The notes below the pieces were generated by a model. The model saw only the letters and a list, made by a program, of their open reading frames with translations, ran no database searches and was not told the origin of the DNA. Source: Lachnospiraceae bacterium (GTDB taxonomy: Bacteria; Bacillota; Clostridia; Lachnospirales; Lachnospiraceae). Taken from it: a stretch of 46,848 nt of DNA. A program made the translations under genes and the position numbers. Position 1 is the stretch's first letter; the number at the start of each line of letters is the position of its first letter. The stretch spans positions 1-46,848 of the forward strand of contig JAUNIX010000025.1 in assembly GCA_030523275.1 (NCBI GenBank), written 5' to 3'. Shown here piece by piece: positions 14,953-25,500 of the stretch.

Positions 14953-14980
14953 GAGGGTGGAGAAATCTACTCTCTTTTTT
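14952..14980 (+). terminator. Terminator after the major tail gene
   Basis: AGAGGGTGGA pairs with TCTACTCTCT (two G-U pairs) around GAAA, followed by six T. A terminator directly after a very highly expressed tube gene would lower the dose of downstream genes. Confidence 0.7.
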
Positions 14981-15011
14981 AGTGCAAAATTCAACAGAAA
15001 GGATTGGAATT

Positions 15012-15659
15012 ATGTTAGTAGAAGTAAAAAGAATTAATAAATCAGAAATGACAGTAGTTAGTAGTTTAGACGTTGCAGAGACTTTTGGCAAACAACATGC
15101 ACATGTACTGAGGGATATTAAAGAATTGGAATGCAGCAATGAATTTAGACAATCCAATTTTGGAGAGTCCTCTTATATTAATTCGCAGAACAAAAGACAG
15201 CCAATGTATCTAATAACGCGAGATGGATTTACTCTTCTCGTTATGGGATATACGGGCGAAAAAGCTATGAAATTCAAAGAAGCTTATATTAAACAATTTA
15301 ATGCGATGGAAAAGACATTGCAGGGTAAGCTGATTGAACGTGAAAAAGGTATTGCAGTTCGTCAATCTCTGACAAAAGCGTTGCAACAGTCTACTGAAAA
15401 TGAGCGAATGCATGGACATGCTTATTCTACATACACAAACTGCATTTATAAAGTTCTTTTTAACAAGAATGCAAAACAGCTTCGTGAGAGTTTAGGAATT
15501 AAAAACAAGGATAATGTCAGAGATTATCTTTCTGAGGAAGAATTAAGAGCAGTGCAGTCTATGGAATGTCTGGTAAGTGGGCTTGTAGATTGTGGCTGGT
15601 CATATGTACAGATCAAAGAATTTATACAGCAGAATAATACACTAAAGATTGCTGCTTAG
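15012..15659 (+). CDS. Rha-family phage regulatory protein
   Basis: ATG at 15012 follows AGAAAGGATTGG. Residues 1-110 match the pRha domain: VVSSLDVAETFGKQHAHVLRDIKEL, QPMYLITRDGFTLLVMGYTG and EKAMKFKEAYIKQFNAMEK. The C-terminal half (120-215) is a helical domain with LRESLGIKNKDNVRDYLSEE and LVDCGWSYVQIKEFIQQ, resembling DNA-binding ends of antirepressor-type proteins. Rha genes affect phage growth in a host-dependent way. Its place between tail tube and tail chaperone genes, right behind a terminator, is unusual and marks it as inserted cargo. Confidence 0.8.
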   Translation: MLVEVKRINKSEMTVVSSLDVAETFGKQHAHVLRDIKELECSNEFRQSNFGESSYINSQNKRQPMYLITRDGFTLLVMGYTGEKAMKFKEAYIKQFNAMEKTLQGKLIEREKGIAVRQSLTKALQQSTENERMHGHAYSTYTNCIYKVLFNKNAKQLRESLGIKNKDNVRDYLSEEELRAVQSMECLVSGLVDCGWSYVQIKEFIQQNNTLKIAA

Positions 15660-15675
15660 ATTAGGAGGAAAAGAA

Positions 15676-16065
15676 ATGTTTGAATTAGAAATTAACAATG
15701 AAGTATATCAACTTAATTTTGGAATGGGATTTTTAAGAGAGGTAGACAAAAAGATTTCAACCTCAGTAGATGGACTTCCTGGTGTGAAGAAAAACATCGG
15801 ATTAAATTACAAAATCGCAAGTCTTATCGATGGTGATATCGAAGTATTAGAAGAGGTGCTTGATACCGCAAATAAAGGTCAAAAACCTCGTCTTACAAAA
15901 CAGATTTTAGATGACTATATTGAAGATGAAGATACAGACATCGATGAATTGTTTGAAAGGGTTTTGGATTTTTTAAAGAGTGCGAATGTTACAAAGAGAG
16001 CAACGAGGGAACTCATGGAAGAAGCAGAAAAACGAAAAGCAGAAGCGGAAAAAGAGCAGGCATAG
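15676..16065 (+). CDS. Tail assembly chaperone (gpG analogue)
   Basis: ATG at 15676 follows TTAGGAGGAA. The 129-residue product (MFELEINNEVYQLNFGMGFL; FERVLDFLKSANVTKRATRE) fits tail chaperones of Firmicutes phages that coat the tape measure before tube polymerisation. The C-terminus is a Lys/Glu/Ala coil ending EKEQA. The downstream frame is open in -1 through the whole overlap, so a longer gpGT product is expected. Confidence 0.85.
   Translation: MFELEINNEVYQLNFGMGFLREVDKKISTSVDGLPGVKKNIGLNYKIASLIDGDIEVLEEVLDTANKGQKPRLTKQILDDYIEDEDTDIDELFERVLDFLKSANVTKRATRELMEEAEKRKAEAEKEQA
16047..16053 (+). other. Candidate -1 ribosomal frameshift site (G GAA AAA)
   Basis: In the gpG frame the codons read GCG GAA AAA GAG. 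Sliding back one base gives GGA and AAA, which the Glu and Lys tRNAs can still pair with (one G-U). The -1 frame is open before and after, and the site lies four codons before the gpG stop. It is not the classical GGGAAAG, so the exact slip position is a proposal. Confidence 0.4.
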
Positions 16066-16412
16066 AAGATGAAAAAAACTTTGAAGAAATATACAAAGAG
16101 ATTGCATTAAATTGCTTTCGTTATCTTAATTTTAAGAGTTTTGCAGAAGTAGACAAGCTTACAATTCCTGAATATAACTTGCTAATGGAAGCCGTGCAAT
16201 TAAAGCGAGTCGATATGGATTATCGCAATCATTTGCAGGCGTTCTTAAATTTTGCTGTTAAAGCGGAAAAGAAAGCAGGCAAGAACAAAACAAAGCCTGT
16301 CTATCGAAATTTTGAGAAGTTTTATGACTATCAAAAGGAACTTGATAAGGTACAGCATGGCGAGGAAAGTCGTTTTGCCAATCTGGTTGAGCATTTAAGG
16401 AAAGGAGGATGA
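16053..16412 (+). CDS. gpGT C-terminal extension, reached by -1 frameshift
   Basis: The -1 frame continues RAGIEDEKNFEEIYKEIALN, then FRYLNFKSFAEVDKLTIPEY, and reaches a stop at 16412. There is no start codon with a ribosome site until TTG 16179, deep inside the domain. The product is helical and basic, typical for the T domain that bridges chaperone and tail tube. The next gene is the tape measure, as in lambda-like gene order. The function as a frameshift product is well known for the family; here it is inferred from the frames. Confidence 0.75.
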   Translation, partial: RAGIEDEKNFEEIYKEIALNCFRYLNFKSFAEVDKLTIPEYNLLMEAVQLKRVDMDYRNHLQAFLNFAVKAEKKAGKNKTKPVYRNFEKFYDYQKELDKVQHGEESRFANLVEHLRKGG

Positions 16413-16416
16413 TGGC

Positions 16417-19400
16417 ATGGCAGAAAGTTATAGTATTGAGGCGGTATTATCGGCAAGAGATGCAGGTTTTACGGCAGGAATGAAAGCAGCAGGAAGTGCA
16501 ACGGAAAGTCTTGGGCAAAAACTTAAGAGTGGGATTGGATTTGGGGCTTTTGCTGCAATTGGCCAAAAAGCAGTTTCTGCTGTGTCAAGTGGAGTAACTG
16601 GTCTTATTGGAGATTTAAGTGAGTCAAGTGCTGCATGGAAAACTTTTCAAGGTAATATGAAGATGAATGGACATGCAGAGAAGCAGATTAAGTCAATAAA
16701 GGGAGAGTTGCAGAAATTTGCTGAGCAGACTATTTATAGTTCATCGGATATGGCGACTACATTTGCACAATTAGATGCAGTAGGAACAAAAAATACAACT
16801 AACCTAGTAAAGGGATTTGGTGGACTTGCCGCGGCAGCAGAAAATCCGGCACAGGCGATGAAGACACTCTCTCAGCAAGCTACACAAGCAGCAGCTAAGC
16901 CGAAGATACAGTGGGAGGATTTTAAGTTAATGCTCGAACAAACTCCTGCTGGTATTGCGGCGGTTGCGAAAGAAATGGGAATGTCCACATCTGAAATGAT
17001 TAAGAAAGTTCAAGACGGAAAAATAAAGACGGAAGATTTCTTTGATGCGATTGCGAAAGTCGGAACCAACAAAAGCTTCACAAAACTTGCGACGGAATAC
17101 AAAACGGTAGGTCAGGCAATGGATGGGCTGACGGAAACTGCGAGTAATAAACTTGCACCAGCATTTGATGTGGTATCTGGTGCGGCAATCAAAGGGGTAA
17201 GCAGTATCGTTGATGCGATGGAAGGAATTGACGGTGATGCAATAGGAAAGAAAGTTGCGGCTTTTGGTAAAAATGTATCGAAATACTGGAATGTTTTAAA
17301 AACAGATGCACTAAAAATTGGATCTGCTTTTGGTGGTGCGATTGGAACAATTGGAAAAAGCATGGCGAAACTGAATGGATCATTTGGGTCTACGGAATCT
17401 GTAAATGGCTTTAAATCTGCTATGAACGGGGCGACAGGAGCTTTAACAAAATTTGCTGGCTTTTGTGAAGCCCATTCGGATGCAATTGCAAAGTTGATTA
17501 GTGAATTACCTAAATTATTGGTTGCGTATAAAGGATTTAAAACTGTTAAGTCAATTGCCCCAGGTGTCGGGGCATTTGGGTCAGCGATTGGAGGACTTGC
17601 AAAAAAAGGACTTAGCAAGATTGCTCCGAATTTATTTAAGGTATCGGAGGCACAAGAAGCAGTTGGTAAATCGAGTGGAGCAAGTTCGAAGAAGATTCTC
17701 ACTTCTGCAAAGGCATTTATGATGTTTGGAGCTGGGGTATTAATGATGGGGACGGGATTCTCGATATTAGCGAAAGGAGCGACTGAACTTGCGAGTTCTG
17801 GTAGCGTTGCAATTGCTATATTTGTTGGCATGGCAGGGGCTGTTAGTGCACTAAGTATCGGAATGCTTAAGATGGTGCAATCGGTTAGCGCAACACCTAA
17901 AAAATTGACATCTGTGGCGATGGCATTTATGGCTATCGGAGCGTCAATATTAATGGCTAGTACTGGATTCTGGCTATTGTCAAATGCCGCTATTAATCTT
18001 GCATCCGCAGGAGCACCGGCTATTGCAGTTATGATCGGAATGGTTGGAGCTATTGCGGGTCTTGCGGTTGGAGCTTCTATTCTTGGACCAGCATTAACAG
18101 CAGGAGCTGCAGGATTTATCGCTTTTGGTGCGGGAATTGCTTTAGTTGGAGCAGGTGCGTTATTAGCAAGTGCAGCTCTATATGTTATGGCAGCGGTTTT
18201 ACCAGTGATTGTGCAATATGGTACAAGTGGAGCTATAGCGATTGCAGCACTTGGAGCCGGAATGATTGTCTTTGGTGCAGGAGCAGTGGTTGCCGGAGCG
18301 GCATCTATTGTTCTTGGAGTTGGTTTATTAGCAGTTGGAGCTGGTTCCCTTGCGGCGGCAGTTGGTGTGCTAGCTTTAGGAGCTGCGACTGTAGTTCTTG
18401 GTGCAGGCTGTTTAATAGCAGGGGCTGGTATTGCTTTATTTGCTGCAGGACTTCCTGTGATTGCATCCAGTGGAGTGGCTGGAGCTGGAGCATTGGTAGC
18501 ACTTGGAGCTGGAATGATTGCATTTTCTGTTGGAGCGGTTGCAGGAGGCGCAGCTTGTGTGGCATTAGGCGCAGGTCTTGCAGTTGTGGGAGCAGGTGCA
18601 TTGGTTGCCTCAGCTGGTGTTCTTGTTTTGGCGGCAGGTGCATTACTATTGGGGACCGGAATGGCGGTGATCGCAGTTTCCGCAACCGTTATTGCAGCTT
18701 CATTGACCGCGACTGCAGCAGGAGCTGTCACAAGCGCAGCAGCATTTACAACACTTTTGGCAGTAGCTTTACCGGTAGGAGTTGCATTGGTTGCTGCATC
18801 TGCCGGTTTTTTGGCCTTTGGAGTAGCAGCATTGACATCTGGTGCAGGGGTTGCTTTGTTAGCGGCTGGATTTATTGCACTCAGTGCTGGGCTAACCATA
18901 TCTGCGGCAGCGATTTCAGTTATGGCAGCATCTTTTAGTGTTGTAGCAGTTGGAGCAACGACGAGTGCGTCAGCAATTACGGCATTATTAACAGTAGTGT
19001 TACCTGTTGGTGCGGCCTTAGCAACAACCTCTGCTGGATTTTTAGTATTTGGAGCCGGAGCGTTATCAGCAACCGCTGGTGTTGCAGCATTTGGAGCGGC
19101 AATGATCGCTGGTGCAGCAGGAACACTTGTTATGGCAGTGTCATTAAAAGCGGTCAATTCTAGTATGAACTCAATATCGTCAAACGCAAAAAGTGCGCAG
19201 AGCTCATTAAGTAGCATGCAAGGATCTGTAAATGCTGTGAATAGTGGGTTGAATGCATTGGGAAGCAAGGCAAGTGCAGCACTCAATAAGCTAACGAGTA
19301 GTTTTAAAAACGCGGCAAGCAATGCGAAGAGTTCGGGTCAAAAGGTAGGTACAGGATTTACTGATGGGATGAAGAGTGGTCTAAATAAGGCACCTTCCGT

Positions 19401-20871
19401 AGCGTCAACAGCAGTAAAGAATGTAGCAAGCAAATTAAAATCAGGATATAGTGCAGCACACAGTGCAGGTGCTTATATTAGTAAAGGATTTGCAAGTGGA
19501 ATGAGTTCTTGTCTTGGACAAATCAAGTCGGCAGCGGCGCAGATGGTAGCAGCGGCAGATGCAGCAATCAGAGCAAAAGCGAAAATCCATTCTCCATCAA
19601 GATTGACAAAATCTCATGGACGAAATATTGCTATTGGTCTTGGAATCGGAATTAAGAATGGTATCAATAGTGTTAAAAAAGCAAGTAAAACATTGGTTGA
19701 AGCAGCTTTTAATACAATGCAGAAAGCAACAAAGACAAGAAAATATGAAGATGCTGCAAAAAGTGCGATAGATACCTTTAAGGATAAAATGAATGATAAG
19801 GTTTCTAAGACAACAAAAAGCCTTAATAAACAAGTAGACAGTGCGATAAAGAAATTAAAGAAAAAGAATCCAAAGCTTAAAAAGCAATATACAAAGGTTG
19901 GAAAGATTCTGAAATCTGATATTAGCAGTACGATCAAGAAACAGGGGCAGAAAGCAATCGATGCAACAGACAAAGCTTTAACGGCTCTTGGAGAAAAATA
20001 TCAGGAAAAATACGATAAGATTGTGAGTGATCGCGAAAATTATTTGAGTAAACTTTCTGATTATGGAGATTTATATTCTGTGGATTCGTATGGATTTGTT
20101 GCACTAAAGGATTTTAAGGCACAAAAGAGTCAGGTAGAAGCACTCGCAAAAAATATGGAACATTTGAAAAATGTACTTCCATATGATCTGATGAGAGACA
20201 TACAGGATATGGATACATCAAGTGCGTTGGCGTATACCAACGAGCTGTTGAAAAAAGGAGATAGCTGGTTAAAACAGTATGGAAAAGATTATACCAGTTT
20301 CATGAATACATCGAAAACAGCGTCCGATAAGTATTATCAGCCATATATTGACAAGCTTGATAAAGATTATAACAAAGCGGTTACAGATGAGCTTAAGAAA
20401 TTGGAGAAACAGCTAAATGATATTGGAAAACAGGCGGTCACAGGGTTTACAAAAGGTCTGACCAGTAAAAGTTCAAAGAAGGCACTAAAAAAAGCAGCAA
20501 AGGATCTGGCATCTATTTTAACAAAATCTGTAAAAGGGAAACTAAAAATTCATTCTCCATCCAGAGTTTTTATGTTGCTTGGTGAATATGTTGGAAAGGG
20601 CTTTGCAAACGGCATTTATTCTATGGGACGGAAAGTGAAACAAGCCATGGAAAGCATTGTGACAATTCCAGACGTTCAAACGCCTGTTCTTGCAGGAGGA
20701 TTTGGCAGCGATTTATCCGCTGACTATGAATATTATAGAAATACAGAATATACGATAGTCGTACCAGTGGAAATAGATGGTAGGGAGACTGCTCGCGTGA
20801 CAGCTCCTTACACAGAGGCAGAGTTAAATAAACGACAAAAACGATATGATAGAAATCATGGAAGAAGGTAG
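16417..20871 (+). CDS. Tape measure protein (1484 aa)
   Basis: Sets tail length. ATG at 16417 follows AAAGGAGGATG. Residues 1-270 contain the usual N-terminal core (GNMKMNGHAEKQIKSIKGEL; WEDFKLMLEQTPAGIAAVAK). Residues about 430-915 are a long hydrophobic Ala/Gly/Val stretch with about ten imperfect repeats of the type GAGMIVFGAGAVVAGAA, likely membrane-active during DNA entry. Residues 1040-1420 hold two copies of the KIHSPSR motif (about 1054 and 1375), typical of Firmicutes tape measures, with a Lys-rich coil between. No cell-wall hydrolase domain is visible. Length predicts a tail of roughly 200 nm by the usual residue-to-length rule. Confidence 0.95.
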   Translation: MAESYSIEAVLSARDAGFTAGMKAAGSATESLGQKLKSGIGFGAFAAIGQKAVSAVSSGVTGLIGDLSESSAAWKTFQGNMKMNGHAEKQIKSIKGELQKFAEQTIYSSSDMATTFAQLDAVGTKNTTNLVKGFGGLAAAAENPAQAMKTLSQQATQAAAKPKIQWEDFKLMLEQTPAGIAAVAKEMGMSTSEMIKKVQDGKIKTEDFFDAIAKVGTNKSFTKLATEYKTVGQAMDGLTETASNKLAPAFDVVSGAAIKGVSSIVDAMEGIDGDAIGKKVAAFGKNVSKYWNVLKTDALKIGSAFGGAIGTIGKSMAKLNGSFGSTESVNGFKSAMNGATGALTKFAGFCEAHSDAIAKLISELPKLLVAYKGFKTVKSIAPGVGAFGSAIGGLAKKGLSKIAPNLFKVSEAQEAVGKSSGASSKKILTSAKAFMMFGAGVLMMGTGFSILAKGATELASSGSVAIAIFVGMAGAVSALSIGMLKMVQSVSATPKKLTSVAMAFMAIGASILMASTGFWLLSNAAINLASAGAPAIAVMIGMVGAIAGLAVGASILGPALTAGAAGFIAFGAGIALVGAGALLASAALYVMAAVLPVIVQYGTSGAIAIAALGAGMIVFGAGAVVAGAASIVLGVGLLAVGAGSLAAAVGVLALGAATVVLGAGCLIAGAGIALFAAGLPVIASSGVAGAGALVALGAGMIAFSVGAVAGGAACVALGAGLAVVGAGALVASAGVLVLAAGALLLGTGMAVIAVSATVIAASLTATAAGAVTSAAAFTTLLAVALPVGVALVAASAGFLAFGVAALTSGAGVALLAAGFIALSAGLTISAAAISVMAASFSVVAVGATTSASAITALLTVVLPVGAALATTSAGFLVFGAGALSATAGVAAFGAAMIAGAAGTLVMAVSLKAVNSSMNSISSNAKSAQSSLSSMQGSVNAVNSGLNALGSKASAALNKLTSSFKNAASNAKSSGQKVGTGFTDGMKSGLNKAPSVASTAVKNVASKLKSGYSAAHSAGAYISKGFASGMSSCLGQIKSAAAQMVAAADAAIRAKAKIHSPSRLTKSHGRNIAIGLGIGIKNGINSVKKASKTLVEAAFNTMQKATKTRKYEDAAKSAIDTFKDKMNDKVSKTTKSLNKQVDSAIKKLKKKNPKLKKQYTKVGKILKSDISSTIKKQGQKAIDATDKALTALGEKYQEKYDKIVSDRENYLSKLSDYGDLYSVDSYGFVALKDFKAQKSQVEALAKNMEHLKNVLPYDLMRDIQDMDTSSALAYTNELLKKGDSWLKQYGKDYTSFMNTSKTASDKYYQPYIDKLDKDYNKAVTDELKKLEKQLNDIGKQAVTGFTKGLTSKSSKKALKKAAKDLASILTKSVKGKLKIHSPSRVFMLLGEYVGKGFANGIYSMGRKVKQAMESIVTIPDVQTPVLAGGFGSDLSADYEYYRNTEYTIVVPVEIDGRETARVTAPYTEAELNKRQKRYDRNHGRR

Positions 20872-20882
20872 GAGGGGAAAGT

Positions 20883-22574
20883 ATGTATGAATTTATAGAT
20901 ACAATAGAAGCCGCTGGGGCATCACCTTTACCCTCTGAGGCTTTAAAATTAAACGGGGAATACATCGAAAATCAGATAACCGGATACAGAACATTATATG
21001 TAAAAGGTAGAGAGGCATTATCTTCTGAGATTACTTCCTATGAGACAGGTATCCGGGATGGATCTGTGTATCAAAGTAAACGTTATCCGGCAAGAACCAT
21101 TACAGTAGGTTATCAGATCATTGCAAACACTAACCGAGCATTTAGAGAAGCATATAATCAATTGAATGAGATTTTAAATGTGCAGGAGGCTGAACTTATC
21201 TTTTATGATGAACCAGATAAATTTTTCATTGGTACGCCGTCCGAAATGGGAGAAGTAGAATCTGGAAGAAATTCAGTTATTGGTGAGATAGAGTTCTTTT
21301 GTGCGGATCCATTCAAATATTCAGTAGAGGAATATGAAGTTGAGCCAAGTCTTGATGACGGAGCTACATTTGCCATTGATTATAAAGGTACTTATCGGGC
21401 ATTCCCAACTATGGAAGTGGATTTTTTTGAAGATGAAAGTGGTGTAGAACACGACAATGGACGCTGTGGGTATGTCGCATTTTTTAATGACGATGAAAAG
21501 ATCTTGCAGTTTGGCAACCCAGATGAATTATCTGAAGAAGAAATCGAAGTGGTAAATACTTCGACAAATACCTATCTGGTACCGACAACGAAGGTATTGT
21601 TAAATCATTCATTCAAAAAATCAAATGGGTGGAATTCTGTAAAATCTAAATATGCGGTAAATAGTGGGGTTGTACATAAAACGCCTGTTAAAACGGGAAG
21701 TCTTGGAGTAAAGCATTCAAAAGCATCTACTGATGAAGGTACATATTATCTTACAGCATCTGGAATTGGAACTGGTGATAAATATCATGGTCCTACCGCT
21801 ACATATACATTTAGCGAAACGGCAACTGATTTTGAATTTACCTATAGTCAGAAGATGTGTGTTGGGAGCGCGAAGGCTGATAAAAAACAGCGCGGTGGAT
21901 TTCAGATGATTTTGTCAGATTCTAGTGGAAATATTATTGCTGGTGTTGATATTTTTAAAGGAACAGATGGGACAAAAGGTACTTATCGCATGATTGTTAA
22001 TGGTAAGATTCAATTGGAAAAGACATTTGATCTGTCTTATCATAACAAATATTTTGGAGCTAATCGGAATGCGGATAAAAAGAAAAAAATTACAGCAATC
22101 AATACTGTGAAGTCCTCCAGCATTACAAAGAAGGGAAGTAAGATTACATTTAATATTGGTGGAATCAAAAAAACATTTACAGTGGGAGCTGTAAAGACAA
22201 AAACTGTAAACAAGGTGACAGTTATGTTTTCTGGAAAAGGTAAATCGAAAACTTTAGAGTATAACGGGCTCTATAGAATGAAGATGGTAAAAGATTATAA
22301 GAAAACTGTGACCGAAAAAATTGAGACGATTACAACAGAGTGGCATGATGTGCAAAATAAATTTAATGTAAATGATGTTCTGATATTAGACTGTGATTCC
22401 GGAAGTGTAAAATTAAATAATCTTGATCGACCAGATCTTGGAGCAGTGGGGAATGACTGGGAGGAGTTTTACTTAAAACCAGGGATGAATCAGATTGGGA
22501 CTAGTTATTCTGATTGGGTATCAAGCGAATATGCACCTAAGTTTAAACTACGGTATAGGGAGGTTTTCTTATGA
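20883..22574 (+). CDS. Distal tail protein (Dit) with large insertion
   Basis: Hexameric hub at the tail tip. ATG at 20883 follows GGAGGGG. Residues 1-200 are the Sipho_tail/Dit N-domain (GREALSSEITSYETGIRDGS, YPARTITVGYQIIANTNRAF, FYDEPDKFFIG, SVIGEIEFFCADPFKYS). Residues about 235-480 are an inserted beta-sandwich-like region (ATYTFSETATDFEFTYSQKM; NGLYRMKMVKDYKKT) resembling a carbohydrate-binding or concanavalin-like module. The last 80 residues return to Dit. It overlaps the next gene by four bases. The insertion may help bind the cell surface. Confidence 0.85.
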   Translation: MYEFIDTIEAAGASPLPSEALKLNGEYIENQITGYRTLYVKGREALSSEITSYETGIRDGSVYQSKRYPARTITVGYQIIANTNRAFREAYNQLNEILNVQEAELIFYDEPDKFFIGTPSEMGEVESGRNSVIGEIEFFCADPFKYSVEEYEVEPSLDDGATFAIDYKGTYRAFPTMEVDFFEDESGVEHDNGRCGYVAFFNDDEKILQFGNPDELSEEEIEVVNTSTNTYLVPTTKVLLNHSFKKSNGWNSVKSKYAVNSGVVHKTPVKTGSLGVKHSKASTDEGTYYLTASGIGTGDKYHGPTATYTFSETATDFEFTYSQKMCVGSAKADKKQRGGFQMILSDSSGNIIAGVDIFKGTDGTKGTYRMIVNGKIQLEKTFDLSYHNKYFGANRNADKKKKITAINTVKSSSITKKGSKITFNIGGIKKTFTVGAVKTKTVNKVTVMFSGKGKSKTLEYNGLYRMKMVKDYKKTVTEKIETITTEWHDVQNKFNVNDVLILDCDSGSVKLNNLDRPDLGAVGNDWEEFYLKPGMNQIGTSYSDWVSSEYAPKFKLRYREVFL

Positions 22575-25500
22575 TTGTATATTTTGCTAATAGACAGATG
22601 GAGATACTTGGCCAGGCATCTACCAACCTTCCCAAAGGTCCGATTATCAAAGAAGATATCAAAACGGAAGAAATCGAAACAGGTATTGCTACATTTTGCT
22701 GTCGGATACCATTCACAAAAAGTACGAGAAAAAAAGCGGAAGAATGCACGGAAGTAGGTAATTATGTTCTTCGGAGTGATGGAGATGATAATGAGTTTTA
22801 TACCATTATTGATGTGGAGATTGATACAGAAAGCAGAGATATTTATATCTATGCGGAAGATGCAGGACTTGACCTCTTAAATGAGATTGCATTTGAGTAT
22901 TCGGCTGATAAAGAATATGATCTAACATATTATGTTAATAAATATATTGCAAATTCTGGGTTTGAAATTGGAATAAATGAATCAGATGATACGAAAAAGC
23001 GCTTTGCATGGAGTGATGAGTCAACAGTAACGGAAAGATTATTGGATATTGCTACACAGTTTGGTAATTATGAAATATCCTTTAGTTTTGATATAGTGGG
23101 TCTTTCCGTTACGCATAAATATGTGAATATCTTTCAAAAACGAGGTAAAGACACAGGCATTCAGTTACGATTAAATAGAGATATTGCTCGTATCATAACG
23201 AAGAAATCGGTAGCAAATCTTGCTACTTCTTTTTTATGTACTGGTTCTGCACAGGATGGGACAGATTTTCTTGTTACATTAGAAGGATATAAGTATGATG
23301 ATGGTGATTTTTATGTAGATGGACATTATCTAAGGTCGAGAAAAGCTGTAGAGAAGTGGGGACGATATACAAATGAGAGTACAGACGGTCACATAGTAAG
23401 GACTTTCAATTACGATACGGAAAGTCAGGAGGAGCTTTTTAAACAGGCTCTTTCTGAATTAAAAAAAGTATGTGATATTGAAGTAAATTATGAAGTGGAT
23501 ATTACAAAACTGCCCGATAATGTAAAAATTGGTGATCAGGTTAATATTGTTGATGATGAAGGCGAGTTGTATTTATCAGCAAGGATATTAAAACTTGAAA
23601 CAAAGATAACTGAGAACACCAGAACTGCCACTCTTGGCGAGTATTTGATAAAAGATAGTGGGATTAGTCAGAGAGTTGAAGAGCTAGCGACACAGTTTGC
23701 TCAGATCGCAAAAAGTCGTACCTTATATACCTGGTTTGCCTATGCAGATAACGAATCCGGAATGGGAATTACACTTAATCCTGAAGGGAAACACTATATG
23801 GGTGTCGCCTACAATCGATTGGAAGAAGAGCCAGATCTTTCTGATCCGGCAATCTATAAGTGGTCAAAGATAGTTGGTCAGGATGGAAATAATGGCATCA
23901 GTGAAATTTCATCTGTTGATCAGTACTATTTATCCGGATCGTATGAGGAATGTATTGGTGGAAACTGGTCCGAAGAAATACCAGATTGGGAATCAGGAAA
24001 ATATATTTGGAAGCGTAAGAAAGTGACTTGGTCTGACAAGACGGTGACGTTTACTGATCCGGTTTTAGAAAAAACGATGAATCATGCCAATGAGGCTTCT
24101 TATGAAGCTATAAGGAATGCTGATACAGCGGCGCAGGAAGCACAAAATGCCAGAATCGCAGCAGAATCTGCCGATGAAAATGCCAGAATCGCATCCGAGG
24201 AAGCAACCAATGCCAAAAATCTTGCAAATACAGCAAAAGAAGATGCATCTCTTGCACAGAATCTTGCTAGTAACGCAAAAACTGCAGCAGATGAAGCATT
24301 GTCTGATGTGGAAAAGATTAATGTAGAGGTATCTGATATTAGAAAAGATGCAGTATCCATACGAACAGAGTTGCAGGATCAGATTAAGGTTGTTAATGAA
24401 ACCATGGAAACTGATTATACCAAGAAAACGGATACAGCAGAAATGGAAGTTTCATTAAAAGCAGAGATTAATAAAAGTGCAGCTGAAATTAAATCTATAA
24501 TGTCGATCGATTATGCAAAGAAAACAGATCTTACAGCGGTCCAGGAAAACTTACAGACGCAAGTAACTCAAAATGCTACAAACATTACCAGTACTGCTAG
24601 TGCGGTAGAAGAAGTAAAAATTGATGCATTGAATGCACAAAAGAAAGCGGAGGAAGCTAATGTAGCAGCAAATAGTGCACAGAGCAAAGCAGACAATGCA
24701 GTGAAAGCAGCATCTGACGCACAAAGTGCAGCTGATATCGCTAATCTCGCAGCTCAGAATGCTAGGGAGGAGGCTACGAAAGCTCAAACTGCAGCTAATA
24801 CAGCAAAGACAGCAGCGGAAAACGCTCAGACTGTTGCAGATGCAGCTCAAGTAGATCTTGATGAAGCAAAAGCTAATTTAGAATCTATAACGAATAGGGT
24901 TGGCGTCACAGAAGAAGAAATAGCAGTGGCACAAGAAGCTGTTGATACTGCCCAAAAGGCAGCGGATAAAGCTAATGAAGATGCAACCAATGCTAAGAAT
25001 GCCGCAAGCAAGGCACAGGATACTGCTAACAAAGCACAGGAAAACGCTGCAACTGCTCAGAGTGTAGCAGACATTGCAAACGCAAATGCAACAACCGCCA
25101 AAACGGCCGCAGATAATGCACAAAAAACTGCCGATGAAGCTAATAAAGCAGTTGGAAATCTTGCCAATACCGTAACAACAATGAATACCCAAATTGATCA
25201 AAATGCGGAAGCAATTGAACTTGCAGCAACAAAGGAAGAGGTTGCAGATTACTTGTCAGGATATTCAACAAAAGCAGAGATGGAAGCTGCAATAAAGGTA
25301 GCATCGGATAAAATCGATCTTAAAGTATCGACCAACGACTTTAACAGTTACAAAACGACGGTAACAGGAGCAATTAATACTGCTAAGAGTGAAGCGGTCA
25401 ATACGGCAGCATCCGATGCTACAAAGAAAGCGAATGATGCCTTAGCAAACGCTAAGACTTATACAAATTCACAGATAACGACAGTCAATGAATCGCTAAG

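Noticed and set aside
14835..15011. Upstream extension of the Rha frame into the major tail gene
   Set aside because: Overlaps the tail gene and terminator; a proper ribosome site precedes ATG 15012.
16071..16079. GAAAAAAAC as the tail-chaperone slippery site
   Set aside because: It lies after the in-frame TAG at 16063-16065, so gpG ribosomes never reach it.
18555..18938. Cys/Ser-rich 127-codon plus-strand frame in the tape measure gene
   Set aside because: Out-of-frame reading of the Gly/Ala repeats, with no start signal.
17112..19322. 736-codon open frame on the minus strand inside the tape measure gene
   Set aside because: Mirror of the Ala/Gly-rich repeats: the GC-rich third positions remove stops on the opposite strand. 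Its product is low-complexity Ala/Pro/Thr with no start signal.
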